A stretch of 64,000 bases of DNA from Cyclobacteriaceae bacterium (GTDB lineage: Bacteria; Bacteroidota; Bacteroidia; Cytophagales; Cyclobacteriaceae), in assembly GCA_030584025.1 (NCBI GenBank), contig CP129487.1, positions 620,001 through 684,000 of the forward strand, written 5' to 3'. The notes under the pieces are model-generated. The model made no database searches. It was not told where the DNA came from and worked only from the letters and a program-made list of their open reading frames with translations. Below, piece after piece: positions 44,710 to 52,980 of the stretch (its first letter is position 1; every line of letters begins with the position of its first letter). The position numbers and the translations under genes are program-made.

Positions 44710-45911
44710 CAGAATTTAAGTCCGTATTGTTTTAAAATATGTTTAGCGAGGGCCGACTTGTGCACTTCATCGGGGCCATCGTAAATGCGGGCGGCCCGTT
44801 CATGCCGGTACCAGAACGATAACAGCGTGTCATCGGTGATGCCCAATGCCCCATGCACCTGTATGGCTTTGTCGAGTACGTCCATCAATACATTCGCGAC
44901 AAAAAATTTGATGGTGGAAATTTCTTCTTTCACCGCTTTGGCGCCCTGTGCTTCCATGGCGTGTGCCGTGTGCAGCACCATCAATCGTGCTGCGGTAATG
45001 TTCGCGCGGCATTCGGCAATCCAATGCTGAATAACTTGCTGATGCCCGAGCATCTTGTGTTCGCTGAGTTCGCGTGTAGCGGCACGTGTGCACATCAACG
45101 CAAACGCACGCTCGCAAATGCCGATCCACCGCATGCAGTGGTGAATGCGTCCCGGACCGAGGCGTGCCTGTGCCAGCGCAAAACCTTTTCCTTCATCACC
45201 AATGCGGTTGCTCACCGGAACCATGCAGTTGTTGAATTTCAATTCGGCATGACTGAGGTAATCTTCACCGGCATCGCCCATGACCGGAATGTTGCGCACG
45301 AGTTCAACGCCATCGTGTGGCAATGGAACGATGATCATGCTCGCACGTTCGTACGGATTTTTATTCTCCGGATCAGTCACCGCCATTACTACGGTAAAGG
45401 CTGCTCCATCGGCACTGGAAGTAAACCACTTGTGTCCGTTGATGATGTATTGATTATCTTTTTTTACTGCGGTTGTTCCTAAATGCACAGGATTGGATCC
45501 GGCAAAGGCAGGTTCGGTCATGGCAAAGCACGAACGGATGTCGCCTTGCATCAAGGGCTTCAAATATTTTTCTTTTAATTCTGGTGAAGCAAATTCATGC
45601 AGCAACTCCATGTTGCCGATGTCGGGAGCCTGGCAGTTGAAGATGTAATGCCCGAGTGGTGAAGTACCGAGCAGTTCACTTACTTGGGCAAACTCTACCA
45701 GCGTAAGGCCAACGCCTCCATCTGCCTGAGTCAAATGCGGATTGAACAACCCGTTTGCTTTAGCCTTTGCGCGTAGTGCCTGCAACTTCGGCAACGACTG
45801 CCGGAATGATTTGTTCAGCACATCCAGTTCGATGGGGTAGAGGTGTTCTTCCAGAAACTGTTTGTATTGAGGTAATAGTTGATTGGTTTTATCGGTTTGG
45901 AAAAAGTGCAT
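44709..45911 (-). CDS. Acyl-CoA dehydrogenase family protein (ACAD10/11 or LvaC-like)
   Basis: A 400-aa flavoprotein with the three-domain acyl-CoA dehydrogenase fold. The FAD and substrate region FAMTEPAFAGSNPVHLGTTA and the WFTSSADGAAF strand are typical. ARLGPGRIHHCMRWIG and the C-terminal RIYDGPDEVHKSALAK are the pattern of the ACAD10/11 and LvaC branch. In that branch the enzyme acts on 4-phosphoacyl-CoA made by the partner kinase and yields an enoyl- or 3-hydroxyacyl-CoA. It is the first gene of a tight operon, upstream of the APH kinase and the SDR. Confidence 0.92.
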   Translation of the reverse strand: MHFFQTDKTNQLLPQYKQFLEEHLYPIELDVLNKSFRQSLPKLQALRAKAKANGLFNPHLTQADGGVGLTLVEFAQVSELLGTSPLGHYIFNCQAPDIGNMELLHEFASPELKEKYLKPLMQGDIRSCFAMTEPAFAGSNPVHLGTTAVKKDNQYIINGHKWFTSSADGAAFTVVMAVTDPENKNPYERASMIIVPLPHDGVELVRNIPVMGDAGEDYLSHAELKFNNCMVPVSNRIGDEGKGFALAQARLGPGRIHHCMRWIGICERAFALMCTRAATRELSEHKMLGHQQVIQHWIAECRANITAARLMVLHTAHAMEAQGAKAVKEEISTIKFFVANVLMDVLDKAIQVHGALGITDDTLLSFWYRHERAARIYDGPDEVHKSALAKHILKQYGLKF

Positions 45912-45969
45912 GTGTTTGTATTGAGATGGAAAAGATAGTGAATTCTGTGATAAGAAAATGTATTGACCG

Positions 45970-46100
45970 CGTCATTGCGAGCAGAAGTAGTGAATGTGGG
46001 TGGTGCGAAGCAATCCCGCGTTTATATGGTGAGAGCTAACCGTATAGATTGGGATTGCTTCACTTCATCGCACCTCCCAGCTCTCCCGTTCGCAATGACG
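45970..46100. repeat. GTCATTGCGA-family palindromic repeat, copy 3
   Basis: Outer arms CGTCATTGCGAG and TCGCAATGACG; inner arms GAAGCAATCCC and GGGATTGCTTC. It lies upstream of the acyl-CoA dehydrogenase operon. Confidence 0.85.
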
Positions 46101-46128
46101 AAGAAATTTACATTCAGTAGTCAAAGGC

Positions 46129-46158
46129 CCAAAGGACTCCTGTGGAGGATACCTTTGG
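46129..46158. repeat. CCAAAGG hairpin
   Basis: CCAAAGGACTCCT and AGGATACCTTTGG form an imperfect hairpin with a three- or four-base loop. A related CCTTTGG half is at 46998-47004 within repeat copy 4. Confidence 0.5.
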
Positions 46159-46187
46159 AAGAAGGAACGCTCGAGTTTAACTATCCG

Positions 46188-46376
46188 CTAATTTTTCTCT
46201 TCATCTTCACGCGCTTCGTCTTCTTTTTTGTCACGCCTTTCAATTTTTATTTCATTGTCCATATAGCGTTCCCTGTTGTTGGCTAAGAAATTTCCGGTTA
46301 TGCCTATATCTGAAGCGGCTAATATCAATAAGAGAACCATGACTAATAGTCGTAGCCCTGCTTTAACTTTTTTCAT
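46188..46376 (-). CDS. Small single-pass membrane protein
   Basis: A 62-aa protein: basic start, one hydrophobic helix (LRLLVMVLLLILAASDIGI), a short linker, then a strongly charged Lys/Glu/Asp tail. A membrane microprotein is plausible. No family is recognised, and the low-complexity tail makes this uncertain. Confidence 0.4.
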   Translation of the reverse strand: MKKVKAGLRLLVMVLLLILAASDIGITGNFLANNRERYMDNEIKIERRDKKEDEAREDEEKN

Positions 46377-46469
46377 TGGTCAAAGTTTTATCCTGTCTGC
46401 GTGACTGGATTGGTGTGAATAAAATGGGTAAGAATCAGTCAGAAAAGATTTTGGCTGGAGTGGGAAGTG

Positions 46470-46856
46470 TTATCCCATTAGTTGGCTTGAGTCGTGCTCT
46501 TTTGAGTAGTTGAGTGCGTGATAAATTAAGAACCCTTGGCTTTGCTTGGTTGTGAATTTTTCAATGTTGTTTTTAAACTGAACGGTGATCTTTTTATGCT
46601 GATCGATCAGGGAAAAAATGAAATGTACGGTGCAACTTGACTGAGTTGAAAGCGAATGAAGAAAAGCCTTTAAAGAAACAGTTTTCTTGTAACGGACGAA
46701 TCTTTCTTCGTTTAACTCTGTCTTAGCGGGTTGGGATCCAAGAATTCTGAATTCAGAAACCGGGGCAGAAAACGTAAGGAGGCCTACTATTAATATAGTA
46801 TGCGTTAACCATTTTAATAGTCGGTGTTGTGTTATTTTGCCCGTGGCCTGCTCCAT
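46470..46856 (-). CDS. Small exported or membrane-anchored protein, unknown
   Basis: A 128-aa protein with one N-terminal hydrophobic segment (LTHTILIVGLLTFSAPV) and a polar remainder. The region LNEERFVRYKKTVSLKAFLHSLSTQ may be a helix pair. It resembles the N-terminal secretin/TonB (STN) domain of TonB-dependent receptors in pattern (VSLKAFLHSL, then CTVHFIFSL), but this is weak. It may form a pair with the 62-aa gene downstream. Confidence 0.45.
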   Translation of the reverse strand: MEQATGKITQHRLLKWLTHTILIVGLLTFSAPVSEFRILGSQPAKTELNEERFVRYKKTVSLKAFLHSLSTQSSCTVHFIFSLIDQHKKITVQFKNNIEKFTTKQSQGFLIYHALNYSKEHDSSQLMG

Positions 46857-46897
46857 TTGATTTTAAATATACTTAATTTCGTCATCACTCCGTACCC

Positions 46898-46966
46898 TCC
46901 GTGAAAACCTTTGTGTGCTCTGTTTAAAAGTTTAAACCGCAGAGCACGCAGAGAAAGCACAGAGAC
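46898..46966. repeat. Palindromic intergenic repeat, TGTGCTCTG/CAGAGCAC type
   Basis: TTTGTGTGCTCTGTTTAAA pairs with TTTAAACCGCAGAGCACGC. It is the first half of the 334-base gene-free stretch 46857-47190; the second half is repeat copy 4 of the GTCATTGCGA family. No coding region is visible there. Confidence 0.65.
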
Positions 46967-46978
46967 TATGATTAGGAT

Positions 46979-47147
46979 CGTCATTGCTCCGAAGGAATGC
47001 CTTTGGCACGAGGAACATTGATAAGACTTAATCAATTGGTCGAATTGTTCAGTGACGAAGCAATCCCACATTACATAGTGGTAACTAAACATGTAAATTT
47101 GGATTGCTTCGGTCTTCCGATATGCATCGGAATCCCTCGCAATGACG
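46979..47147. repeat. GTCATTGCGA-family palindromic repeat, copy 4
   Basis: The left outer arm is altered (CGTCATTGCTCCGAAGG), while GAAGCAATCCCA, GGATTGCTTCGG and TCGCAATGACG are kept. About 169 bp, the longest copy in the window. Confidence 0.8.
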
Positions 47148-47190
47148 AATAAGTTTTTTCCTTGTACCGAAAAATCCGTTACTTCATCCC

Positions 47191-47580
47191 ATGAACCGTA
47201 AAACCTTTCTCACCACCGCCTCGCTGCTAGGCGTAAGTGCTGTAGCTGCGCCATCAACACTTGTGCAAAAATCAAAACTGTTGCACCAGGTATATTTCTG
47301 GTTGAAAAATCCCGAATCAAAAACCGATCGCGAGAAGCTAATTGCCGGCATTCGTTCACTAAAGGCCATTGAAACCGTGCGCGAATTGCACATTGGTGTG
47401 CCTGCGTCAACCGAAAAGCGTGAGGTAGTCGACAATAGTTTCAGTGTTTCGGAACTGATTTTCTTTGATGACGTAGAAGGACAGAACATCTACCAGGATC
47501 ATCCCTTACACCAGAAATTCGTGGCGGAGTGTTCACCGCTGTGGTCAAAAGTAGTGGTGTACGACTCCTCATCGGTGTAA
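47191..47580 (+). CDS. Dabb-domain protein with export signal
   Basis: A 129-aa protein. The N-terminus MNRKTFLTTASLLGVSAVAA resembles a twin-arginine signal but with Arg-Lys in place of Arg-Arg. A stress-responsive alpha/beta-barrel (Dabb) domain follows: LLHQVYFWLKNPES, IAGIRSLKAIETVRELHIG and IYQDHPLHQKFV. The His of HQVYFWLK and the late DHPLHQKF are typical. Dabb dimers can be small-molecule enzymes, but the role here is unknown. Confidence 0.87.
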   Translation: MNRKTFLTTASLLGVSAVAAPSTLVQKSKLLHQVYFWLKNPESKTDREKLIAGIRSLKAIETVRELHIGVPASTEKREVVDNSFSVSELIFFDDVEGQNIYQDHPLHQKFVAECSPLWSKVVVYDSSSV

Positions 47581-47682
47581 CCTTCCATCAATTCCACTGT
47601 TCCGTCCAGTTGTATAATTTCACCGGCAGGAAAAAATGCTTTTTTGTTATTTTAAGCCCCGTGTATTGATGCTGGATAAAAC

Positions 47683-48528
47683 GTGAACGAAGAAGAAATT
47701 AAAAGATTAAACGAATTGCTGAATGAACGCACCATGAAACTCATGGAGCGCGAAAGCGAACTGGCAGACCGTTTTGAAGAACTGGAGGCGCAAAAGGAAG
47801 AACTGACAGCCGCGGTGGAGGAGTTGATCGAAAAAAACAAACTGCTGGCAGAACGAAACCAGGAACTCGACCAGATTTTATACCGTGCTTCGCACGACCT
47901 CGGTTCGCCTGTGGCATCCATGGTAGGCGTACTGAGCCTGTTGCAACTGGAAGCTATTCCTGAAAACTTTAAACCCTATTGCCAGCATTTCGAAAAAGCC
48001 ATCACCCAGATGCAAGCGGTAGTGAAAACACTCATCTTGCTCGGTCAGGCTACGGATGAATCATTTAATCCTGCTGTGTTTACTATACAGGATGTAGTGG
48101 AAGATGAAATCAGTCAGTTGAATTACCTGGGTAACTTCAATCAGATAGCGTTTAAAAAATCATTCACAGGCAACACGCAGCTTTACACAGATGAAGCTCA
48201 GCTTCGTATCATCCTGAAATGCGTGTTGGCGAATGCGGTTATTTTCCGCAAGCCCGGTAAGGGACAGGTAGCGGTTGACGTACACGTACAGCTCGATCAA
48301 CTTAGCCTGCGCATTGCGGATGATGGTGAAGGTATTTCGACTGAAACAGGTAAAAAGATTTTCGATATGTTTTACCGCGGCTCTGAAAAATCGGTGGGCC
48401 TGGGCATGGGCTTATACATGGTGCGCAAAATTGTGGATCGGCTACGCGGCTCACTCATGTGGCAAAGCGGTGACGGACAAACCGTGTTTACGATTTCAAT
48501 TCCTGTAACTGCTGCTCCAGTTTCTTAA
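47683..48528 (+). CDS. Histidine kinase with N-terminal coiled coil (GTG start)
   Basis: A 281-aa kinase without a membrane segment. Residues 1-65 form a Glu/Leu-rich coiled coil. The H-box is YRASHDLGSPVASMVG with His71. The HATPase domain shows NAVIFRKPGKG, IADDGEGIS and GLGMGLYMVRKIVD. A nearby ATG (47670) runs into a stop codon, so the GTG at 47683 is the start. The sensor must come from another protein. Its 3' end overlaps the convergent 96-aa gene by 41 bases. Confidence 0.88.
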   Translation: MNEEEIKRLNELLNERTMKLMERESELADRFEELEAQKEELTAAVEELIEKNKLLAERNQELDQILYRASHDLGSPVASMVGVLSLLQLEAIPENFKPYCQHFEKAITQMQAVVKTLILLGQATDESFNPAVFTIQDVVEDEISQLNYLGNFNQIAFKKSFTGNTQLYTDEAQLRIILKCVLANAVIFRKPGKGQVAVDVHVQLDQLSLRIADDGEGISTETGKKIFDMFYRGSEKSVGLGMGLYMVRKIVDRLRGSLMWQSGDGQTVFTISIPVTAAPVS

Positions 48529-48778
48529 CGTGTGCAATGGAATCGGAAAGCATAATTTTCCGACACATACTGATTTCCATAACGTACCGGGTTTCACTTT
48601 CCAGCACGCTGAGTTGATGGGATAGTAAATCAAGCGACCCGGAAATTTTCCGGGCCACTTCATTATCCCATGCTGCAGGTTTAATTAACTCCGAAACTGT
48701 TCTTAATTCAGCTTTTGCGGCTTCAATGCACTGCAGGATTTTTTCTGGATTATCGCCTACATCCGAAAGGCTGTTCAT
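48488..48778 (-). CDS. Uncharacterised helical protein
   Basis: A 96-aa all-helical protein with heptad-like Leu spacing, ending VKKLEQQLQELKS. No family is recognised. It is 4 bases downstream of the 144-aa gene on the same strand. Its last 41 bases overlap the 3' end of the convergent histidine kinase gene. Real coding is likely from the operon-like spacing. Confidence 0.55.
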   Translation of the reverse strand: MNSLSDVGDNPEKILQCIEAAKAELRTVSELIKPAAWDNEVARKISGSLDLLSHQLSVLESETRYVMEISMCRKIMLSDSIAHVKKLEQQLQELKS

Positions 48779-48782
48779 GTGT

Positions 48783-49217
48783 TTATTTTACGATGGCATC
48801 TTCCAGCGTTTCCGCATACTGGATATCCATTTGCTGGTACTTTCCATTCGGATGGTTGGCCTTGATTTTTTCGCGCCCGATTTTCACACTCTGACGAAAC
48901 ACTTCATCCTGTGGTAAAATTTTGCGGTGTGTTTTTAAGCCGTGTTCAAACATTTGTTCTTTCCACTCAACGAAATACCATTCCATAGAAGGTTGGTGAA
49001 ACACGGTTAATTTTCTTTTGTCGAATACGAGTTTGGTAATCTTTTCTTTCTTCACCAACTCGCCAATGGCGGCAAAAATTTCCTTGAATTGTTCAATGGG
49101 AATATAGGTAGCTGTAGCTTCCACTACGGCAACTTCCGGATTCCCTTCCACGGTTTTGATTACAGCGTGCTTGAAGGTGCGTGCCACAGTCAAATTCAGC
49201 TTTTCTGTCAGATTCAT
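48783..49217 (-). CDS. Uncharacterised STAS-like protein
   Basis: A 144-aa soluble alpha/beta protein: VAVVEATATYIPIEQFKEIFAAIGELVKK and KITKLVFDKRKLTVFHQPSMEWYF (quoted in pieces). The strand-helix-strand layout with a conserved-looking DKRKL recalls SpoIIAA/STAS-like proteins of Bacteroidota. Together with the helical neighbour and the opposing histidine kinase, a signalling role is conceivable but unproven. Confidence 0.6.
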   Translation of the reverse strand: MNLTEKLNLTVARTFKHAVIKTVEGNPEVAVVEATATYIPIEQFKEIFAAIGELVKKEKITKLVFDKRKLTVFHQPSMEWYFVEWKEQMFEHGLKTHRKILPQDEVFRQSVKIGREKIKANHPNGKYQQMDIQYAETLEDAIVK

Positions 49218-49390
49218 ATCGTTGTTTACGTTTTAGTACAGGAATAACATAACCAAAACGGTATTGTTTAACAATGCCGAAAATAAATCTGAAAGCTGCG
49301 GTTATAGCTGTACCGTACTCTTGATTAGCATCACGCGATAGGACGTACTGAAGTCTGCTTCTCGCTTCGGCTGAAGTGCATCTCTGTTTA

Positions 49391-49499
49391 GCCTCACCCC
49401 AACTAAAGGCCTGCTAGTAGCAAGAGTCGCGGTGCCCCTCTCCAAGGGAGAGGGGCCATTCAGGTTTTCCCAATCCGATGAAAATGGATGGGGTGAGGC
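49391..49499. repeat. GCCTCACCCC/GGGGTGAGGC inverted repeat, copy 1
   Basis: Terminal arms GCCTCACCCC and GGGGTGAGGC, and an internal hairpin CCCCTCTCC-AAGG-GAGAGGGG. A second copy is at 50905-51012. It fills most of the 338-base gap 49218-49555, in which no gene is supported. Confidence 0.8.
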
Positions 49500-49555
49500 A
49501 AAACCCAAGCTCATGTGTGGTGCATGTGAGATACAAATAAACCTGAAAGTTGCGT

Positions 49556-50779
49556 CTATTGCTGTAACGTACCCGGATCAGTTAACTGCCCCATGAATAA
49601 AATCGCTCCGGTGTGTTTTTCGCGAATCATGAACAGAAACGGTTTATCGATAGTGATTTTTGGCGGTGATTGTGGGCAAACACAAACGAATTCCATTCCT
49701 ATGGCTGTGGCTGCAGTTGCTTCTGAACCTTCTTCGTTTACTTCCAGGAAGGATTGATGAATTACCTGGCCTACTTTAATAAGAGGAGTTGGTCCTTCAA
49801 AAAGAAGCGGATAGCCGGTCATGATCATGCCCATTTGCGCAAGCGATTGTACCAGATCATCTCGCCAGTTCATTTTAAACTTCGGTAGCTCCAGTTCAAC
49901 GCTGATGGAATCTGACTCATCGATCAGTGTGTTGAACGTTTCTGCGTTAAGGGTTTCAACCAGTGAAGTAACTCCGGCATATTCGTTTGGCATCAATATC
50001 GTAAACCTGAACTGACCGTTGCCATAGGGTATATCCAGCAACTGAAAATCCGGTGTGGTTTTGTATTGCATCGAAACACCTTTCGAGAACATCATGTCTA
50101 CCTGTGTGGTTGTTCCGCTCAGGGTAGTGAAGGGTGCTTTTTTGGTTTTGGATTTTTCGAACTGGTGTGTCCAATCGCCTTTAAAGTAAATGGCATTGAC
50201 CAGGAACATCGCGTGATCCGGATTAATCTGTTTAATCAGGTCTTTGATGCGGTTGTTGGTTTTGCTTTCCACCCAACTGTTGATCACATCCTTTGATGCA
50301 GGGTCATCAAAATCAAGACCTTTTATTTTTCCGTCATAATAATTTTCAATGACAGAAGCGAATTGATTGTTGACAGTCAACTCTTCACGATACCACACGG
50401 AATTGGCCAAACCGAAATTCACTTTCTTGTCCATCGACAATAAAAGATCGGTCAGGTCATGAAAACCTGCATTCACTTCTTCAGCAGTAAAATCATTGAA
50501 GTCGATAGTGTTCAGGATGCTTTGCCGCACTTCGCCATCCGTACCATTCAGCAACATGCCCAGCGCCATGCTCACGCTGAGTGGAGAGATAAATGCATTA
50601 TCGGTAGGGTCTGTAGGCAGGTTACGAAACAGGTTGAAGGCAAAATCATTTGAACTCTTCGAGGCCTGTCGCTCCGCGGCTGAGAGTGTGCGGAGGTTAG
50701 GCGGATTTTCGGGCGCAACGGCTGTTTCCTCGCAGGCAGCGAAAAAGAAAATGGGGAGAATCAACAAAATTCTTTTCAT
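49556..50779 (-). CDS. Serpin-family protease inhibitor, lipoprotein
   Basis: A 407-aa serpin. From the ATG at 50779 the leader MKRILLILPIFFFAACEE indicates a lipoprotein. The ORF stays open upstream to 51025 only because it crosses an intergenic repeat. Serpin features are FAFNLFRNLPTD, NAFISPLSVSMALGMLLNG, NAIYFKGDW, the hinge EVNEEGSEATAATA and the terminal KPFLFMIREKHTGAILFMG. The hinge, with small residues at P12-P9 and Gly/Ser at P15/P14, is of the inhibitory type. The reactive loop continues IGMEFVCVCPQ, with two Cys next to the presumed P1 position, so the target could be an unusual or cysteine protease. Confidence 0.93.
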   Translation of the reverse strand: MKRILLILPIFFFAACEETAVAPENPPNLRTLSAAERQASKSSNDFAFNLFRNLPTDPTDNAFISPLSVSMALGMLLNGTDGEVRQSILNTIDFNDFTAEEVNAGFHDLTDLLLSMDKKVNFGLANSVWYREELTVNNQFASVIENYYDGKIKGLDFDDPASKDVINSWVESKTNNRIKDLIKQINPDHAMFLVNAIYFKGDWTHQFEKSKTKKAPFTTLSGTTTQVDMMFSKGVSMQYKTTPDFQLLDIPYGNGQFRFTILMPNEYAGVTSLVETLNAETFNTLIDESDSISVELELPKFKMNWRDDLVQSLAQMGMIMTGYPLLFEGPTPLIKVGQVIHQSFLEVNEEGSEATAATAIGMEFVCVCPQSPPKITIDKPFLFMIREKHTGAILFMGQLTDPGTLQQ

Positions 50780-50904
50780 CAGGCTCATGGTTTTTGGGTC
50801 ATCATGCACGTTAGACCCACTCGCGGCAATAAAAGTTGGAAAATAGCAGCAGTGCGTAAATAAACAGCCCTGCTTTTCTAAAGTCTGCATCTTTGTTTTG
50901 TTTA

Positions 50905-51012
50905 GCCTCACCCCATCTTTTTTATCAGGTGCGAAAAACCTGAATCGCCCCTCTCCCGCGGAGAGGGGCAGCACGACCCTTGCCAATGGCAAGCCCTTGG
51001 TTGGGGTGAGGC
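50905..51012. repeat. GCCTCACCCC/GGGGTGAGGC inverted repeat, copy 2
   Basis: The same terminal arms as copy 1 and an internal CCCCTCTCCCGCGGAGAGGGG palindrome (21 bases, core CTCTCCCGCGGAGAG). It is the first part of the 599-base gap between the serpin and MATE genes. Confidence 0.8.
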
Positions 51013-51051
51013 TAACCCTCAGCAAAATAAGTTGGAAAAAGTTTACACTCC

Positions 51052-51114
51052 GTGAAACCTTTTCTCCTGCTTTTCGTGATCTTTGCCATCGGCCTCACAA
51101 GCCCCAATCGTTAA
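51052..51114 (+). other. Possible gene remnant: orphan signal-peptide-like ORF
   Basis: A GTG-started 20-codon ORF (VKPFLLLFVIFAIGLTSPNR, then TAA) resembles a signal peptide without a mature protein. It may be the stump of a deleted exported gene. The rest of 51015-51241 shows no supported feature. Confidence 0.25.
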
Positions 51115-51241
51115 TGCCTATGATTCTCACATTCTAAATTATCCGATGTCGGCATCCCTTTCGGGGATTGACATGGGATATTTTGTTGGTTACGCACCAA
51201 CCGGCCGCACGTCCGGCCATTACTTCAATTATTATTTACAA

Positions 51242-51359
51242 GGAGTCATCTCAAAAATTCTCCTAATGTCAGGTTGAGCCTGTCGAAACCGATTTGATAG
51301 CTCAATATAGCCTTCGACAAGCTCAGGCTGACACGTGAACTGATTTTTAAGAGGGCTTC
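51242..51359. repeat. 119-bp element family, copy 3 (118 bp)
   Basis: The left arm GGAGTCATCTCAAAAAT and right arm TTTTTAAGAGGGCTTC each carry a few changes from the perfect arms of copy 1. The core is almost identical to copy 2. It ends 19 bases before the MATE start codon. Confidence 0.87.
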
Positions 51360-51378
51360 TACTTAACTCACTACAGAT

Positions 51379-52782
51379 ATGTCTGTTTTTACCAAAGCAG
51401 GTTCGTTGTTTCGTTTATTCAAGCAAGCCCTCAAAGGCGAGGAGCAGAGTTACACCTCGGGCAGTATCGACAAAGCTATTATTCTGTTGTCGATACCGAT
51501 GATCCTCGAGATGTCGATGGAGTCGCTCTTTGCCATTGTGGATGCGTTTTATGTTAGTCGCCTGGGTGTAGATGCCCTCGCCACCGTTAGCCTTACCGAG
51601 TCGGTGCTCACGTTGGTGTATGCCATCGCCATTGGGTTGAGCATGGGCGCTACCGCCATGGTGGCGCGCAGGGTAGGTGAGGGCAACGTGCCCGAAGCGG
51701 CACGCTCCGGTGTGCAGGCCATTTACCTGGCCACCGGCATTTCGTTACTCATTTCAGTGGCGGGGTTGTTCTTTGCCGAAAACATTCTCGCGCTCATGGG
51801 TGCCTCGCAGTCGGTGATCGACACCGGTGCAGGCTACACGCGCTGGATGTTGGGCGGCAACATCACCATCATGCTCATCTTTTTGATCAACGCCATCTTT
51901 CGCGGGGCAGGCGATGCTTCGCTGGCCATGCGCGTGCTCATTCTTTCCAACGGGCTCAACATCGTGCTCGACCCGATTTTCATTTTCGGATTTGGCCCCA
52001 TACCGGCATTTGGTGTAGAAGGTGCCGCCATTGCCACCACCATTGGCAGAGGCATTGGCGTGGCGTATCAGCTTTCGCATTTGTTGTATGGCAAAGGACT
52101 GATTAAAGTTCACCGGCAAAACCTGCCTGTCGATTTTGGGTTGATCGGGCGACTGATCAACGTCTCCGCAGGCGGAACGGGGCAGTTCATCATTGCTTCT
52201 GCGAGTTGGATTTTTCTGGTGCGCATTGTATCCACCTTTGGCAGCGAGGCGCTGGCCGGTTACACGATAGCGATACGCGTAATTGTGTTTGCCATACTGC
52301 CCGCGTGGGGCATGGCCAATGCCTCGGCTACGCTGGTGGGGCAAAACCTGGGTGCGGGCCTGCCCGAGCGTGCCGAGCGATCGGTATGGCGCACAGGTTT
52401 TTTCAACATGGTGTTTATGGTGTTCATCACCATTACGTTTCTTACGCTGGCGCGGCCCATCGTTGAATTTTTTACCACCGATGCCGTGGTGCTGCACAAC
52501 GCCATACAGTGTTTGCAGATTGTGGCGCTAGGCTACGTGTTCTACGCGTACGGCATGGTGGTGGCGCAATCGTTCAATGGCGCGGGCGATACCCGCACGC
52601 CTACGTTGCTGAATTTTGTGGCCTTCTGGATGTTCCAGATTCCGCTGGCGTATGCACTGGCCATTGTGTTCAACCTCGGGCCCATGGGCGTGTACGTGGC
52701 CATTGTGGTGGCCGAGTCATTGTTGGCGGTGGCGGGCATTCTTATCTTCCGCAGGGGCAAGTGGAAGACGGTGAAGATTTAG
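51379..52782 (+). CDS. MATE-family efflux transporter
   Basis: A 467-aa inner-membrane antiporter with twelve predicted helices in two MatE repeats. The first repeat has IPMILEMSMESLFAIVDAFYVSRLG (quoted in part), the second has LAGYTIAIRVIVFAILPAWGMANASATLVGQNLGAG in pieces. An amphipathic N-terminal helix precedes helix 1. The family exports cationic drugs or metabolites using Na+ or H+ gradients. A terminator follows the gene, and a 119-bp repeat sits in its leader. Confidence 0.92.
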   Translation: MSVFTKAGSLFRLFKQALKGEEQSYTSGSIDKAIILLSIPMILEMSMESLFAIVDAFYVSRLGVDALATVSLTESVLTLVYAIAIGLSMGATAMVARRVGEGNVPEAARSGVQAIYLATGISLLISVAGLFFAENILALMGASQSVIDTGAGYTRWMLGGNITIMLIFLINAIFRGAGDASLAMRVLILSNGLNIVLDPIFIFGFGPIPAFGVEGAAIATTIGRGIGVAYQLSHLLYGKGLIKVHRQNLPVDFGLIGRLINVSAGGTGQFIIASASWIFLVRIVSTFGSEALAGYTIAIRVIVFAILPAWGMANASATLVGQNLGAGLPERAERSVWRTGFFNMVFMVFITITFLTLARPIVEFFTTDAVVLHNAIQCLQIVALGYVFYAYGMVVAQSFNGAGDTRTPTLLNFVAFWMFQIPLAYALAIVFNLGPMGVYVAIVVAESLLAVAGILIFRRGKWKTVKI

Positions 52783-52809
52783 AAAGGACCCTAAGCATTG
52801 AATTGATGA

Positions 52810-52863
52810 GGAGTTGGGCGAAAGCGGTAAAGCCGCTGGTGTTGCCAGCTCCTTATTTTTTTG
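52810..52863 (+). terminator. Rho-independent terminator after the MATE gene
   Basis: Outer arms GGAGTTGG and CCAGCTCC (one G-T pair) and inner arms AGCGG and CCGCT make a strong stem, followed by TTATTTTTTT. A second small palindrome, GTAGGAG-TTA-CTCCTAC, is at 52873-52889. Confidence 0.8.
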
Positions 52864-52980
52864 GTGCATACCGTAGGAGTTACTCCTACACTAAACTGCA
52901 AACACATATTGTTTTTTAGGGCTGTAGAAATAAAATTTAGATACAAAGTTATGTCAAAAGCCAAATCCCCAAGCCTCAGG

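Noticed and set aside
44853..45482. 209-aa ORF antisense to the acyl-CoA dehydrogenase gene
   Set aside because: Fully overlaps a strong gene and shows no family pattern.
49302..49514. 70-aa minus-strand ORF
   Set aside because: Most of it is the GCCTCACCCC repeat translated in one frame.
50780..51025. N-terminal extension of the serpin gene
   Set aside because: It is encoded by the GCCTCACCCC repeat and would hide a good lipoprotein signal.
51754..52497. 247-aa ORF antisense to the MATE gene
   Set aside because: It is a His/Arg/Gly-rich antisense frame in GC-rich coding DNA.
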